Positions 8,428 through 16,863 of a DNA stretch of 64,000 nucleotides are shown one piece after another. The DNA is from Rhodovulum visakhapatnamense (lineage in GTDB: Bacteria; Pseudomonadota; Alphaproteobacteria; Rhodobacterales; Rhodobacteraceae), in contig NZ_SOEB01000002.1 in the NCBI RefSeq assembly GCF_004365965.1, positions 62,001-126,000 of the forward strand, in the 5' to 3' direction. Position numbers and translations under genes: made by a program. The number at the start of each line of letters is the position of its first letter. Positions within the stretch are counted from its first letter, which is position 1. The notes under the pieces were generated by a model. The model saw nothing but the letters and a program-made list of their open reading frames with translations, was not told where the DNA came from and did no database searches.

Positions 8428-8664
8428 TCAGACGGCGAACATCAGCAGAAGCGCGACGAGGAACGAGAAGATCCCCAGCGCTTCGGCGAACGCGATACCG
8501 ATGAACATGGTGGCGGTTTGCGAGGCAGCCGCCGACGGGTTGCGCAGGGCGCCGGAGATGTAGTTGCCGACGACGTGGCCGATGCCGACCGAGGCGCCGC
8601 CCATGCCGGTACAGGCCAGACCAGCACCGATATAGGCACCCATTTGAACGATATCGCCTTCCAT
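8428..8664 (-). CDS. atpE: F0F1 ATP synthase subunit c
   Basis: A 78-residue proteolipid with two membrane helices joined by the polar loop RNPSA. The proton-carrying carboxylate is Glu61 in FAEALG. Ten or more copies form the rotating c-ring. The first helix carries the Gly-rich pattern needed for ring packing. The length and position between subunit a and b' are standard. Confidence 0.97.
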   Translation of the reverse strand: MEGDIVQMGAYIGAGLACTGMGGASVGIGHVVGNYISGALRNPSAAASQTATMFIGIAFAEALGIFSFLVALLLMFAV

Positions 8665-8721
8665 GTCGATTTCTCCTTACGTTGGAATTGGCAGATTCAG
8701 TGTGTGATACTCAGACCGGCG

Positions 8722-9480
8722 TCAGTGGTGCGGATGCAGCGCATCGCGCAGGTAGACGCAGGTGAGGATCGCGAAGACATAGGCCTGGATGAAAGCCACC
8801 AGGAATTCGAGCGCGTAGATCGCCCCGATCGCCACGACCGGGAACACCGCGCCCACGCCCAGAACGCCCGCGAAGCCCGCGAACACCTTCATCACGGCGT
8901 GGCCGGCCATCATGTTGCCCATAAGCCGGATCGAGTGGCTGACCGGGCGGACGAAGTAGGAAATGACCTCGATGACCGCCAGGATCGGGCGCAGCGCCAG
9001 CGGCGCGGCGGTGATCCAGAACAGGCTGAGGAAGCTCGCGCCGTGCTTGACGAAGCCCAGAACCGTCACGCCGATGAACACCGCCAGCGCCATGGTCCCG
9101 GTGACCGCAAGATGCGAGGTGGTGGTGAAGGCGCCGGGGATCAGGCCGAGGAAGTTCGCGAAGACGATGAAGATGAAGAGCGACATGATGTAGGGAAAGT
9201 ATTTCAGGCCGTCGCGGCCCGACACGTCCTCGACCATCTTGTAGACGAAGCCATAGGCCAGTTCGGCCACCGACTGGATGCGCGAGGGAACGATCGCGCG
9301 GCCCCGGGTGCCCATCACCAGCAGCAGCACCGTGCACAACACAGCGATGCCCATCCAGAGGGTCACGTTGGTGGGGGTGTACCAGTGCACCGCCCCCTCG
9401 CCGAAGAGCGGGCGCACCATGAACTGGTGCATGGTATCGATGTTCACTCCGCCGGTCGCGTCTTCGCTCGCCACGTTCAA
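8722..9480 (-). CDS. atpB: F0F1 ATP synthase subunit a
   Basis: A 252-residue, multi-pass membrane stator that forms the proton half-channels next to the c-ring. The essential Arg is in [14 protein letters not shown], and the C-terminal helix [16 protein letters not shown] is conserved. The start ATG overlaps the atpI stop (ATGA), so translation is coupled. Confidence 0.97.
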   Translation of the reverse strand: MNVASEDATGGVNIDTMHQFMVRPLFGEGAVHWYTPTNVTLWMGIAVLCTVLLLVMGTRGRAIVPSRIQSVAELAYGFVYKMVEDVSGRDGLKYFPYIMSLFIFIVFANFLGLIPGAFTTTSHLAVTGTMALAVFIGVTVLGFVKHGASFLSLFWITAAPLALRPILAVIEVISYFVRPVSHSIRLMGNMMAGHAVMKVFAGFAGVLGVGAVFPVVAIGAIYALEFLVAFIQAYVFAILTCVYLRDALHPHH

Positions 9481-9812
9481 TCCCTCTTCTCGTCCTCAGC
9501 GGCGGCCGCCGCCTGTTGGCCCTGGACCTCCTGCGCGGTGCGCAGCATCACCCGGATGCCCGCCGCAAGGCCCAACAATATGAACAGCACCAGAAAGATC
9601 GGCTTTGTCCCCAGCCAGGAGTCGATGCCGAACCCGATGCCGAAGCCGATCCCCAGACCGGAGACCAGCTCTATCACCATTCGCCAGGCCAGCTGCGCCT
9701 GGGTGTAATGCGAGTCCATGTGAGAGGGCGCGGGATCGGCCTTGGCCTTCTTCAGCGCGGCCAGCCTGGCTTCCAGCCGGGCGAGCCGTTCCTTTTCGGC
9801 CGGGTCCATCAT
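9477..9812 (-). CDS. atpI: AtpI/AtpQ-type ATP synthase assembly protein
   Basis: A 111-residue protein with a charged, helical N-terminus (about 1-30) and two membrane helices (about 44-65, Gly-rich [13 protein letters not shown], and 70-92). It belongs to the AtpI family, which helps c-ring assembly and heads F0 operons. The first of two consecutive ATG codons is chosen because GAGGGGGA lies 7-8 bases upstream of it. Confidence 0.88.
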   Translation of the reverse strand: MMDPAEKERLARLEARLAALKKAKADPAPSHMDSHYTQAQLAWRMVIELVSGLGIGFGIGFGIDSWLGTKPIFLVLFILLGLAAGIRVMLRTAQEVQGQQAAAAAEDEKRD

Positions 9813-9960
9813 GCGAACGTCCCCCTCGGACAGTCGCGGCGAAGCTAGTCAGCGGGGGGAAATGAGTCAAGCGGATTGCGACGCCATCAAGCCATTGAAA
9901 AAACATGGTTTTGCCGAATGCTGCCGCGCGGAACCCGGCCCCGGCACGGCTTTGCCATAT

Positions 9961-9976
9961 TCAACCGGACGGTTGA
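9961..9976. promoter_or_regulatory. Palindromic operator candidate upstream of the ArsR-type gene
   Basis: TCAACCG, two bases, then CGGTTGA form a perfect 7-bp inverted repeat ending 32 bases before the regulator's ATG. ArsR-family proteins of this type commonly bind CAACC/GGTTG palindromes, so autoregulation is likely. Confidence 0.5.
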
Positions 9977-10008
9977 CGATCGGGCCGGTGCAGGCGCATC
10001 CTGCGGCG

Positions 10009-10332
10009 ATGGAAGACCGGCTCGACATCGTCTTTGCGGCGCTCGCCGACCCCACCCGCCGGGCGATCCTCGCCATGCTGCTGGAAGACGACATGGCGGT
10101 GACCGACGTGGCCGAGCCGTTTCAGATGTCTCTGGCCGCCGTTTCCAAACATCTGGCGATCCTGACCCGGGCGGGTCTGATCAGCCAGGAAAAGCGCGGG
10201 CGGGTGAAATGGTGCAAGCTTGAACCCGACGCGTTGAAGGACGCCTCGATCTGGATGCAGAGCTTCGGCCAGTTCGAGGCGGTGAACCTCGACGCCTTCG
10301 AGCGCTTCCTCGCGGCGGAACTGAACGGCTGA
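10009..10332 (+). CDS. ArsR-family winged-helix transcriptional regulator
   Basis: A 107-residue regulator whose winged helix covers nearly the whole protein. The N-terminus FAALADPTRRAILAML and the recognition region MSLAAVSKHLAILTRAGLI are classic for the family. No Cys-rich metal site typical of ArsR or SmtB is visible. It is most like the subgroup that accompanies SRPBCC (AHSA1) proteins, but no such gene lies next to it. The ATG is chosen because the helix-turn-helix begins directly after it and a palindromic operator lies just upstream. Confidence 0.88.
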   Translation: MEDRLDIVFAALADPTRRAILAMLLEDDMAVTDVAEPFQMSLAAVSKHLAILTRAGLISQEKRGRVKWCKLEPDALKDASIWMQSFGQFEAVNLDAFERFLAAELNG

Positions 10333-10343
10333 GGCCGGGCGGC

Positions 10344-11249
10344 CTAGTCGTCCTTCAGCAGCATCGCCAGCGCCAGCACGGTCAGCGCGACCCCGCCCAG
10401 CACCAGCGCGCGCGGCGCCCCGTGGCCCAGCGCGAATTCCCACAGGATCACCCAGGACGGCGTCAGGTAGGTATAGGCCATCACCTTGGCCGCGGGCAGC
10501 CTGAGCGCCGCGTATTGCAGCAGCACGAAAGTCATCGCGCTGGCGCAGACCGCCAGATAGGCCAGCACCGCCCAGACCAGCGGCGGCAGCGCACCCCAGT
10601 CGGTCGCGACCAGCGCGGGCGCGCCGTAAAGCGTCAGCACCAGCAGGGCCGCCAGCATCATCCCGAAGGTGAAGACCAGCGCGGGCTCGCCCCGGTTCAG
10701 CTTGCGCACCAGCGGCGTATAGGCGGCATGCGCGATGCAGCCGATGAAGAAGACCGCCTCGCCCCGCCCGATCTCGAACCGCAACAGCGCCCCGAGATCG
10801 GCGCGGAAGATCACCCAAACCGCCCCGGCCCCGCCGATCGCCAGCGCCGCCGCCACCCGGGGCGTTGCCCGCTGGCGCAGGAACAACCAGCCGAAGCCCG
10901 CCGACATGACCGGGGTCAGGGTGAAGACCGCCGCCGTCGGCACCGGCGCGGCCGTCTTCAGCCCCTCGAACATCAGCACGAAATACAGCGCAAAGACCGT
11001 GCCCAGGACCAGAAAGCGCCAGGGCGCGCGGAACTGCCCGCGCCTCAGCCCCGGGCCCAGCGCCGCGGCCAACCCGATCAGCACCCCGGCCAGCAGGAAG
11101 CGCAGGGCGGTCAGCGCCACCGGGTCGATGTCATTGGCAATCAGGCTGCCGAAGCTGAACGATCCCGCCACCAGCGCCGAGAAGCTCAGCATCGCCAGAT
11201 GGCCGCGCAGAGCCGCGCCGCGCGGGACCGCGGCCGGGCTCAGGGCCAT
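10344..11249 (-). CDS. EamA/DMT-family permease
   Basis: A 301-residue inner-membrane protein with ten predicted helices in two repeated EamA domains (about 15-145 and 165-298). The motifs ALTALRFLLAGVLIG and AAVFTLTPVMSAGFGWLFLRQ and the second-repeat AYTYLTPSWVILWEFALG are typical of drug/metabolite exporters. The substrate is unknown. Its start overlaps the end of the LysR-type gene by 10 bases, so it is probably cotranscribed with that regulator. Confidence 0.88.
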   Translation of the reverse strand: MALSPAAVPRGAALRGHLAMLSFSALVAGSFSFGSLIANDIDPVALTALRFLLAGVLIGLAAALGPGLRRGQFRAPWRFLVLGTVFALYFVLMFEGLKTAAPVPTAAVFTLTPVMSAGFGWLFLRQRATPRVAAALAIGGAGAVWVIFRADLGALLRFEIGRGEAVFFIGCIAHAAYTPLVRKLNRGEPALVFTFGMMLAALLVLTLYGAPALVATDWGALPPLVWAVLAYLAVCASAMTFVLLQYAALRLPAAKVMAYTYLTPSWVILWEFALGHGAPRALVLGGVALTVLALAMLLKDD

Positions 11250-12115
11250 TCCTTCGCCGCATCCTTCAGCCGCGTGGTCAGGGACTGCACCTTGGCGGTG
11301 CGATGCAGATCGACATGGGTCACAAGCCAGAGCGGCACATCCCATTCGGCCAGCGGCGGGTGCATCTGTTCGAGCCCGGGCAGCCGCTCGGCCCACCAGA
11401 CCGGCACGAAGCCGATGCCCGCGCCCGCAACCACGGCCTCGACCTGCGCCCGCGCGTCCGAGGCGCGAAAGCCCACCCGGTCCGACGGCGCCCTGGCCTT
11501 GAGCCAGCGGTTGAAGGGCGCCCGGTGATCCTCGTCGGACGGGCCCACATAGAAATGCGCCGACATGTCCTCGCCCAGTCGGCCATGCGCGGCGACATAG
11601 CCGTTGCTGGCATAAAGCGCGTAGCGCAGCGTATAGAGCCGTTGCACGATGTTGTCGGGCTCGTCCGGCTGCCCTCCGGCGCGGACCGCGACATGGGCCT
11701 CGCCATATTCCAGCCGGTACAGCCGGGAATCGGCCATCAGGCGCAGGGTCAGTTCGGGATGTTCGGCCTGGAACCCGGACAGCACCGGCACCAGAAGCGG
11801 CGTCAGGCTGTCGACCGTCGTCACCGTCAGATCGCCGGTCATCGCCGCGCCGCGCCCCCTCAGCCGCCCGGCAAGCTGGCTGAACTGATCGGCGGTGACC
11901 TGCGCCACGCGCAAAAGCTCTTCGCCCGCCTCGGTCGGGGTGTAGCCGCGGGCATGGCGCTGGAAGAGCTTGACGCCCAGCCGGTCCTCCAGCGCGTCCA
12001 CATGGCGGATCACCGTGGCATGGTGCACCCCCAGCGCATCGGCGGCACCGCTGACCGTGCCCAGCCGCGCCACATGATAGGCGGTGCGGATCTCATCCCA
12101 GTTGTCGATATCCAT
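11240..12115 (-). CDS. LysR-family transcriptional regulator
   Basis: A 291-residue regulator. The N-terminal helix-turn-helix (about 5-65) reads YHVARLGTVSGAADALGVHHATVIRHVDALEDRLGVKLF in outline, with the usual LysR spacing, and a periplasmic-binding-like effector domain follows (about 90-285). The GVHHATVIRHV variant of the recognition helix belongs to a subgroup common in Rhodobacterales. It lies upstream of, and overlaps, the EamA exporter, which it may control. Confidence 0.9.
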   Translation of the reverse strand: MDIDNWDEIRTAYHVARLGTVSGAADALGVHHATVIRHVDALEDRLGVKLFQRHARGYTPTEAGEELLRVAQVTADQFSQLAGRLRGRGAAMTGDLTVTTVDSLTPLLVPVLSGFQAEHPELTLRLMADSRLYRLEYGEAHVAVRAGGQPDEPDNIVQRLYTLRYALYASNGYVAAHGRLGEDMSAHFYVGPSDEDHRAPFNRWLKARAPSDRVGFRASDARAQVEAVVAGAGIGFVPVWWAERLPGLEQMHPPLAEWDVPLWLVTHVDLHRTAKVQSLTTRLKDAAKEWP

Positions 12116-12481
12116 CTCGGTCCATCTTGGTAACGCAACCTGTGCAAAAAGTCACAGTTCGCGGCGATGCTGGCCAATTGCGTTCACCAAGGCAAGGGCG
12201 ATGTTCCGGGCGCCCCTTCGATCGGCGGCCCTCTCGGCCCGGCCGGGCGGGACCCCGGACCGGGTCCAGCTTGACTCGGACGGCGTTTCGTGGCTTAAGC
12301 GCGGCCATTCCGGAACGGTGCAAACCCTTCCGGTCCCGGCCCCTGTCCGGGATCGCCCCCCGTCAGCGAGGTTTCGCCCACGGGGGCAAATCGCGTTTTG
12401 CGCATCGCGACGCGCTGACAAACCGGTCGTTCCCGCCCACATTGCGGGGACAGGTGCAACGGTCGAAGGAGGGCCAGGGCC
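12116..12481. promoter_or_regulatory. 366-bp divergent intergenic region with a possible ffh promoter
   Basis: No gene is supported here. A TTGACT at 12271-12276 followed after 17 bases by CTTAAG at 12294-12299 is a plausible, weak sigma-70-type promoter for ffh. A GGTCGAAGGAGG-like ribosome-binding site lies before the ffh ATG. Confidence 0.35.
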
Positions 12482-14002
12482 ATGTTCGAAAGTCTTTCCG
12501 ACCGCCTTTCCGGCGTATTCGACCGGCTGACCCGGCAAGGGGCGCTGACCGAGGAGGATGTCGCGACCGCGCTGCGCGAGGTCCGCGTCGCGCTTCTGGA
12601 AGCCGACGTGTCGCTGCCGGTCGCCCGCGATTTCGTCAAGTCGGTGCAGGACAAGGCCACCGGCCAGGAGGTGACCAAGTCGGTCACGCCGGGCCAGCAG
12701 GTGGTCAAGATCGTCCACGATGCGCTGGTCGAGGTGCTGACCGGCGAGGGCGAGCCGGGTTATCTCAAGATCGACAACCCGCCCGCGCCGATCCTGATGG
12801 TCGGCCTTCAGGGCGGCGGCAAGACCACCACCACCGCCAAGCTGGCCCGTCGCCTGAAAGAGATCAACGGCAAGCGCGTGCTGATGGCCTCGCTCGACGT
12901 GAACCGCCCGGCGGCCATGGAACAGCTGGCGATCCTCGGTGTGCAGATCGGCGTCGACACCCTGCCCATCGTCAAGGGCCAGAAGCCCGTCGACATCGCC
13001 AGACGCGCCAAGCAGCAGGCGGCGATGGGCGGCTATGACGTCTACATGCTGGACACCGCCGGCCGTCTGTCCATCGACGAAGAGCTGATGGCCGAGGTCG
13101 AGGCCGTCCGCGATGTCGCGACGCCGCGCGAGACGCTTCTGGTGGTCGACGGCCTGACCGGCCAGGATGCCGTCCACACCGCCGAGAATTTCGACGAACG
13201 GATCGGCATCACCGGCGTTATCCTGACCCGGATGGACGGCGACGGCCGCGGCGGCGCGGCGCTGTCGATGCGCGCGGTCACCGGCAAGCCGATCAAGTAT
13301 GTGGGTCTGGGCGAGAAGCTCGACGCGATCGAGGAATTCCACCCCGAACGGATCGCGGGCCGCATCCTCGGCATGGGCGACATCGTTTCGCTGGTGGAAA
13401 AGGCGCAGGCCACCATCGAGGCCGAGCAGGCCGAGCGGATGATGAAGCGCATGCAGAAGGGTCAGTTCAACATGAACGACCTGAAGATGCAGCTGGAACA
13501 GATGCTGAAGATGGGCGGGATGGAAGGCATCATGGGAATGATGCCCGGCATGGGCAAGATGTCCAAGCAGATGGCCGATGCGGGCTTCGACGATTCGATC
13601 CTGCGCCGCCAGATCGCGCTGATCAATTCGATGACCAAGAAGGAACGCGCCAATCCGCAGCTCTTGCAGGCCAGCCGCAAGAAGCGGATCGCGGCGGGTG
13701 CGGGCCTTGAAGTGCCGGAACTGAACAAGCTTCTGAAGATGCACCGGCAGATGTCGGACATGATGAAGAAGCTCGGCCAGAAGGGCGGCCGCGCGATGCT
13801 GAAGAAGGCGCTGGGCGGCATGTTCGGCAAGGGCGGCATGCCCGACATGGCCAATATGGATCAGGCCCAGCTGGAAGAGGCCGCGCGCAAGATGGGCGCG
13901 GGCCTGCCCGGTGGAATGGGCGGTCTGCCCGGAGGCATGGGGGGCGGCATGAGCCTGCCCCCGGGGCTCGGCGGGCTTGGCGGGTTCGGCAAGAAGAAGT
14001 GA
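12482..14002 (+). CDS. ffh: Signal recognition particle GTPase Ffh (SRP54)
   Basis: A 506-residue targeting GTPase. It has an N domain (1-~95), a G domain (~96-295) with the P-loop GLQGGGKTTTTAKL, DTAGR and TRMDGDGRGG, and a Met-rich M domain (~300-460) that binds SRP RNA and signal sequences of nascent membrane proteins. The C-terminal tail of about 45 residues is unusually rich in Gly, Met and Pro and ends FGKKK. It heads the translation block on this strand. Confidence 0.98.
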   Translation: MFESLSDRLSGVFDRLTRQGALTEEDVATALREVRVALLEADVSLPVARDFVKSVQDKATGQEVTKSVTPGQQVVKIVHDALVEVLTGEGEPGYLKIDNPPAPILMVGLQGGGKTTTTAKLARRLKEINGKRVLMASLDVNRPAAMEQLAILGVQIGVDTLPIVKGQKPVDIARRAKQQAAMGGYDVYMLDTAGRLSIDEELMAEVEAVRDVATPRETLLVVDGLTGQDAVHTAENFDERIGITGVILTRMDGDGRGGAALSMRAVTGKPIKYVGLGEKLDAIEEFHPERIAGRILGMGDIVSLVEKAQATIEAEQAERMMKRMQKGQFNMNDLKMQLEQMLKMGGMEGIMGMMPGMGKMSKQMADAGFDDSILRRQIALINSMTKKERANPQLLQASRKKRIAAGAGLEVPELNKLLKMHRQMSDMMKKLGQKGGRAMLKKALGGMFGKGGMPDMANMDQAQLEEAARKMGAGLPGGMGGLPGGMGGGMSLPPGLGGLGGFGKKK

Positions 14003-14003
14003 C

Positions 14004-14519
14004 GTGACCGCAGCACCCATCATAGACACCGCGCGGCTTCGCCTGCGCCCGCACCGGGTCGAGGATTTCGGCCCCTATGCGGCGCTGTTCGCCTCGGAAC
14101 GCGCGCGCTTCATGGGCGGGCCGCTGTCGCGCCGACAGGCCTGGCAGGTGTTTGCCGCCGATGTCGGGCAATGGGCGCTGATGGGCTTCGGCGCCTGGGG
14201 CGTCGAGCGCCGCGAGGATGGCGTGGCGGTGGGACAGGTGGCGCTGAACAAGCCCGACCATTTCCCCGAGCGCGAACTGGGCTGGCTGGTCTTCGACGGC
14301 CATGACGGCCGCGGCTATGCCACCGAGGCCGCAGAGGCTGCCCGCGACCACGCTTTCGGCGCGCTCGGCTTCGACACGCTGGTCAGCTACATCTCGCCCG
14401 AAAACCGCCGCTCGGTCGCGCTGGCCGAACGGCTTGGCGCAAGACCCGACGCGACCGCCGCCCGGCCCGATCCGGGCGATCTGGTCTATCGTCACCCGCG
14501 CCCGGAGGCAGCGGCATGA
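14004..14519 (+). CDS. GNAT-family N-acetyltransferase (tandem copy 1 of 4)
   Basis: A 171-residue RimJ/RimL-type acetyltransferase using acetyl-CoA. TARLRLRPHRVEDF opens the fold, GHDGRGYATEAAEA is the acetyl-CoA pyrophosphate loop and SVALAERLG closes it. The start is a GTG one base after the ffh stop. It overlaps the next paralogue by four bases (ATGA). The substrate is unknown. Confidence 0.88.
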   Translation: MTAAPIIDTARLRLRPHRVEDFGPYAALFASERARFMGGPLSRRQAWQVFAADVGQWALMGFGAWGVERREDGVAVGQVALNKPDHFPERELGWLVFDGHDGRGYATEAAEAARDHAFGALGFDTLVSYISPENRRSVALAERLGARPDATAARPDPGDLVYRHPRPEAAA

Positions 14520-15043
14520 AGATCACGATCGACTGCCCCGAGATCGAGACAGAGAGGCTGATCCTGCGCGGCCCCAGGGCGGCCGACTGGGAGGCCCACG
14601 CCGCCTTTGCCGGGTCCGAACGCGCACGCTACATCGGCGGGCCGTTCTCGCGGCGCGACGCCTGGACGAAATTCGCCTCGCGCTGGGGCCATTGGGCGCT
14701 GCATGGCTATGGCATGTTCACCGTCACCCGGAAGGGCTCGGACGCCGCCATCGGCGTGATCGGGCCGCATTTCCCCGAAGGCTGGGCGGAACCGGAACTG
14801 GGCTGGATCCTCTATCCCGAGGCCGAGGGTCAGGGCCTGGCGCGCGAGGCCGCGCTGGCCTGCCGCCGCTTTGCCTATGACACGCTCGGCTGGACCACCG
14901 CGATCAGCTATATCGACGCCCGGAACGACCGCTCGCGGGCGCTGGCCGAACGGCTGGGCTGCCGCCTCGATCCGTCGGTGCCCTATCCTTTCGACGAGGA
15001 TTGCGTGGTCTACCGCCATCCCGGACCGGAGGCCGCCGCATGA
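14516..15043 (+). CDS. GNAT-family N-acetyltransferase (tandem copy 2 of 4)
   Basis: A 175-residue paralogue of its neighbours. It shares ETERLILRGPRAADW, the block FSRRDAW and SRALAERLGCRLD with them, and the C-terminal VVYRHPGPEAAA matches copies 1 and 3. The acetyl-CoA loop reads EAEGQGLAREAALA, with Leu replacing the usual Tyr-Ala-Thr. Both ends overlap neighbouring GNAT genes by four bases, implying coupled translation. Confidence 0.87.
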   Translation: MKITIDCPEIETERLILRGPRAADWEAHAAFAGSERARYIGGPFSRRDAWTKFASRWGHWALHGYGMFTVTRKGSDAAIGVIGPHFPEGWAEPELGWILYPEAEGQGLAREAALACRRFAYDTLGWTTAISYIDARNDRSRALAERLGCRLDPSVPYPFDEDCVVYRHPGPEAAA

Positions 15044-15567
15044 CCTTTCTGCCCGTCGTTCCCGCGCTGACCACGGCGCGGCTCACGCTGCGCGGTCCCG
15101 AACCGCGCGACTTTCCGGTGCTCCGCGCCTTCTATGCCTCGGACCGGTCGGGCTTTGTCGGGGGCCCGAAAAGCCCCGAGGGCGCCTGGCGCCAGCTTGC
15201 CACCGAAATCGGCCACTGGGCGCTGCGCGGCTACGGGCGCTGGATCGTGACCGAGCGCGGAACCGGCCACACCGTCGGCATGGTCGGGCTCTGGAATCCC
15301 GAGGGCTGGCCCGAGCCCGAGGTCGCCTGGGATCTCTTCGAGGGGTTCGAGGGCAAGGGCTATGCCACCGAGGCCGCCCGCGCCGCCCGCAGCCATGCCT
15401 ACGGCGCGCTCGGCTGGCCCACGGCGATCAGCCTGGTCAACCGCGCCAACATTGCCTCGGCCCGGGTCGCCGAACGGCTGGGCGCGGTCTACGAGGGCGA
15501 GGTCACCCACGAAACCTATGGCAGCATCGGCGTCTACCGCCATCCGGCCCCGGAGGCGTGTCGTTGA
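15040..15567 (+). CDS. GNAT-family N-acetyltransferase (tandem copy 3 of 4)
   Basis: A 175-residue paralogue with TARLTLRGPEPRDFPVL at the N-terminus and the acetyl-CoA loop GFEGKGYATEAARAAR. The ATG overlaps the previous stop (ATGA), and its own TGA shares one base with the next ATG. The conserved block EIGHWALRGYGRWIV also occurs, in varied form, in the other copies, so the array grew by duplication. Confidence 0.88.
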   Translation: MTFLPVVPALTTARLTLRGPEPRDFPVLRAFYASDRSGFVGGPKSPEGAWRQLATEIGHWALRGYGRWIVTERGTGHTVGMVGLWNPEGWPEPEVAWDLFEGFEGKGYATEAARAARSHAYGALGWPTAISLVNRANIASARVAERLGAVYEGEVTHETYGSIGVYRHPAPEACR

Positions 15568-16172
15568 TGGCCCATTCCGCGATTCCCGTCCTGGAAACCG
15601 AGCGGCTGGTGCTGAAGGGCCCCGCCCCCGAGGACTATCCGAATTTCGAGGCGACCTTCACCAGCTACCGCGCGCGCTTCATGGGCGGGCCGCTCAGCGA
15701 ATACGAATCCTGGATGCTGTATGCCGCCGAGATCGGGCATTGGCAGATCCACGGCTTCGGCATGTGGATGATCCACGACCGCGAGACCGACGCGACGCTG
15801 GGCATGGCGGGCGGCTGGTATCCCAAGGGCTGGCCCGAGCGCGAGATCGCCTGGGTGATCTGGCCGCGGGTCGAGGGCCGGGGCATCGCGCTCGAGGCCG
15901 TCCATGCCGCGCGCGGCTGGTGCTACGACCGGCTCGGCTGGACCACCGCCGTCACCTATGTCGATCCGAAGAACGCCAGTTCGGTCCGGCTGTGCGAACG
16001 GCTTGGCGCGACGCTCGACGCAGACGCCCGCACCGTCGACAGCCATGACATCGTCTATCGCCATCCCAGCCCCGCGGCGCTGGCGGCGGCGCCCCTTGCC
16101 GCCCGGACCGCGGCCGAACTGGCCGACCATATCGACCCCTCGTGCAAGCCGAAAGGAGTGCCCCTTGACTGA
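15567..16172 (+). CDS. GNAT-family N-acetyltransferase (tandem copy 4 of 4)
   Basis: A 201-residue paralogue with ETERLVLKGPAPEDYPNF at the N-terminus and EIGHWQIHGFGMWMIHD in the middle. The acetyl-CoA loop, RVEGRGIALEAVHA, is diverged. A C-terminal extension of about 25 Ala-rich residues (LAAAPLAARTAAELADH) is missing in the other copies. It overlaps the chorismate mutase start by eight bases. Confidence 0.87.
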   Translation: MAHSAIPVLETERLVLKGPAPEDYPNFEATFTSYRARFMGGPLSEYESWMLYAAEIGHWQIHGFGMWMIHDRETDATLGMAGGWYPKGWPEREIAWVIWPRVEGRGIALEAVHAARGWCYDRLGWTTAVTYVDPKNASSVRLCERLGATLDADARTVDSHDIVYRHPSPAALAAAPLAARTAAELADHIDPSCKPKGVPLD

Positions 16173-16461
16173 CGACGTCCGCCGCGCCGCCGAGCTTCTG
16201 AAGGAGCACCGCGCCAGCATCGACCGGCTTGACGCCATCCTCGTCTACACCCTGGGCGAGCGGTTCAAGCACACCCAGGCGGTCGGCCGGCTGAAGGCCG
16301 CGCACGGGCTGCCGCCCTCGGACCCGGCGCGCGAGGACCAGCAGATCGCGCGGCTCGAGGATCTGGCCCACCAGGCCGATCTCGACCCGGAATTCGCCAA
16401 GAAATTCCTGAACTTCATCATTCAGGAAGTGATCCGTCACCACTTCGAACACCAGAAATAG
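16165..16461 (+). CDS. Chorismate mutase (AroQ type)
   Basis: A 98-residue all-helical mutase converting chorismate to prephenate on the way to Phe and Tyr. RRAAELLKEHRASIDRLDAIL carries the conserved Arg/Asp pattern, and GERFKHTQAVGRLKA the active-site Lys. The TTG start is chosen because AAGGAG lies 7 bases upstream and no ATG or GTG is available in frame. It sits directly before rpsP, an arrangement I recall from other Rhodobacteraceae. Confidence 0.92.
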   Translation: MTDDVRRAAELLKEHRASIDRLDAILVYTLGERFKHTQAVGRLKAAHGLPPSDPAREDQQIARLEDLAHQADLDPEFAKKFLNFIIQEVIRHHFEHQK

Positions 16462-16503
16462 GCAGACCCCTGCCCCCCAAGCCAACGAACAGGAGAAACT
16501 GAC

Positions 16504-16860
16504 ATGGCTCTGAAACTTCGTCTCGCCCGCGGCGGCTCGAAAAAGCGTCCCTTCTACCGGATCGTCGTCACCGACAGCCGCATGCCGCGGGACGGCCGCT
16601 TCATCGAGAAGCTGGGCGTCTACAACCCGCTGCTGGCCAAGGACAGCGAAGAGCGCGTGAAGATGGATACCGAGCGCGCCCAGTACTGGCTCGGCCAGGG
16701 CGCCCAGCCGACCGACCGTGTCGCCCGGATGCTGGAAGCCGCGGGCGTGCTGGCCAAGACCGAACGCAGCAACCCCAAGAAGGCCGAGCCCGGCGACAAG
16801 GCGAAGAAACGCGCCGAAGAGAAGGCCGCCAAGGCCGCTGCCGCCGCCGAGGCCGAATAA
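16504..16860 (+). CDS. rpsP: 30S ribosomal protein S16
   Basis: A 118-residue ribosomal protein. [19 protein letters not shown] is the invariant N-terminus, and the core ends near residue 85. The C-terminal tail of about 30 Lys/Ala/Glu residues is a common alphaproteobacterial extension. A strong AGGAGAAACTGAC leader precedes the ATG. It is part of the rpsP-rimM-trmD-rplS group, interrupted here by bluB. Confidence 0.98.
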   Translation: MALKLRLARGGSKKRPFYRIVVTDSRMPRDGRFIEKLGVYNPLLAKDSEERVKMDTERAQYWLGQGAQPTDRVARMLEAAGVLAKTERSNPKKAEPGDKAKKRAEEKAAKAAAAAEAE

Positions 16861-16863
16861 GCC

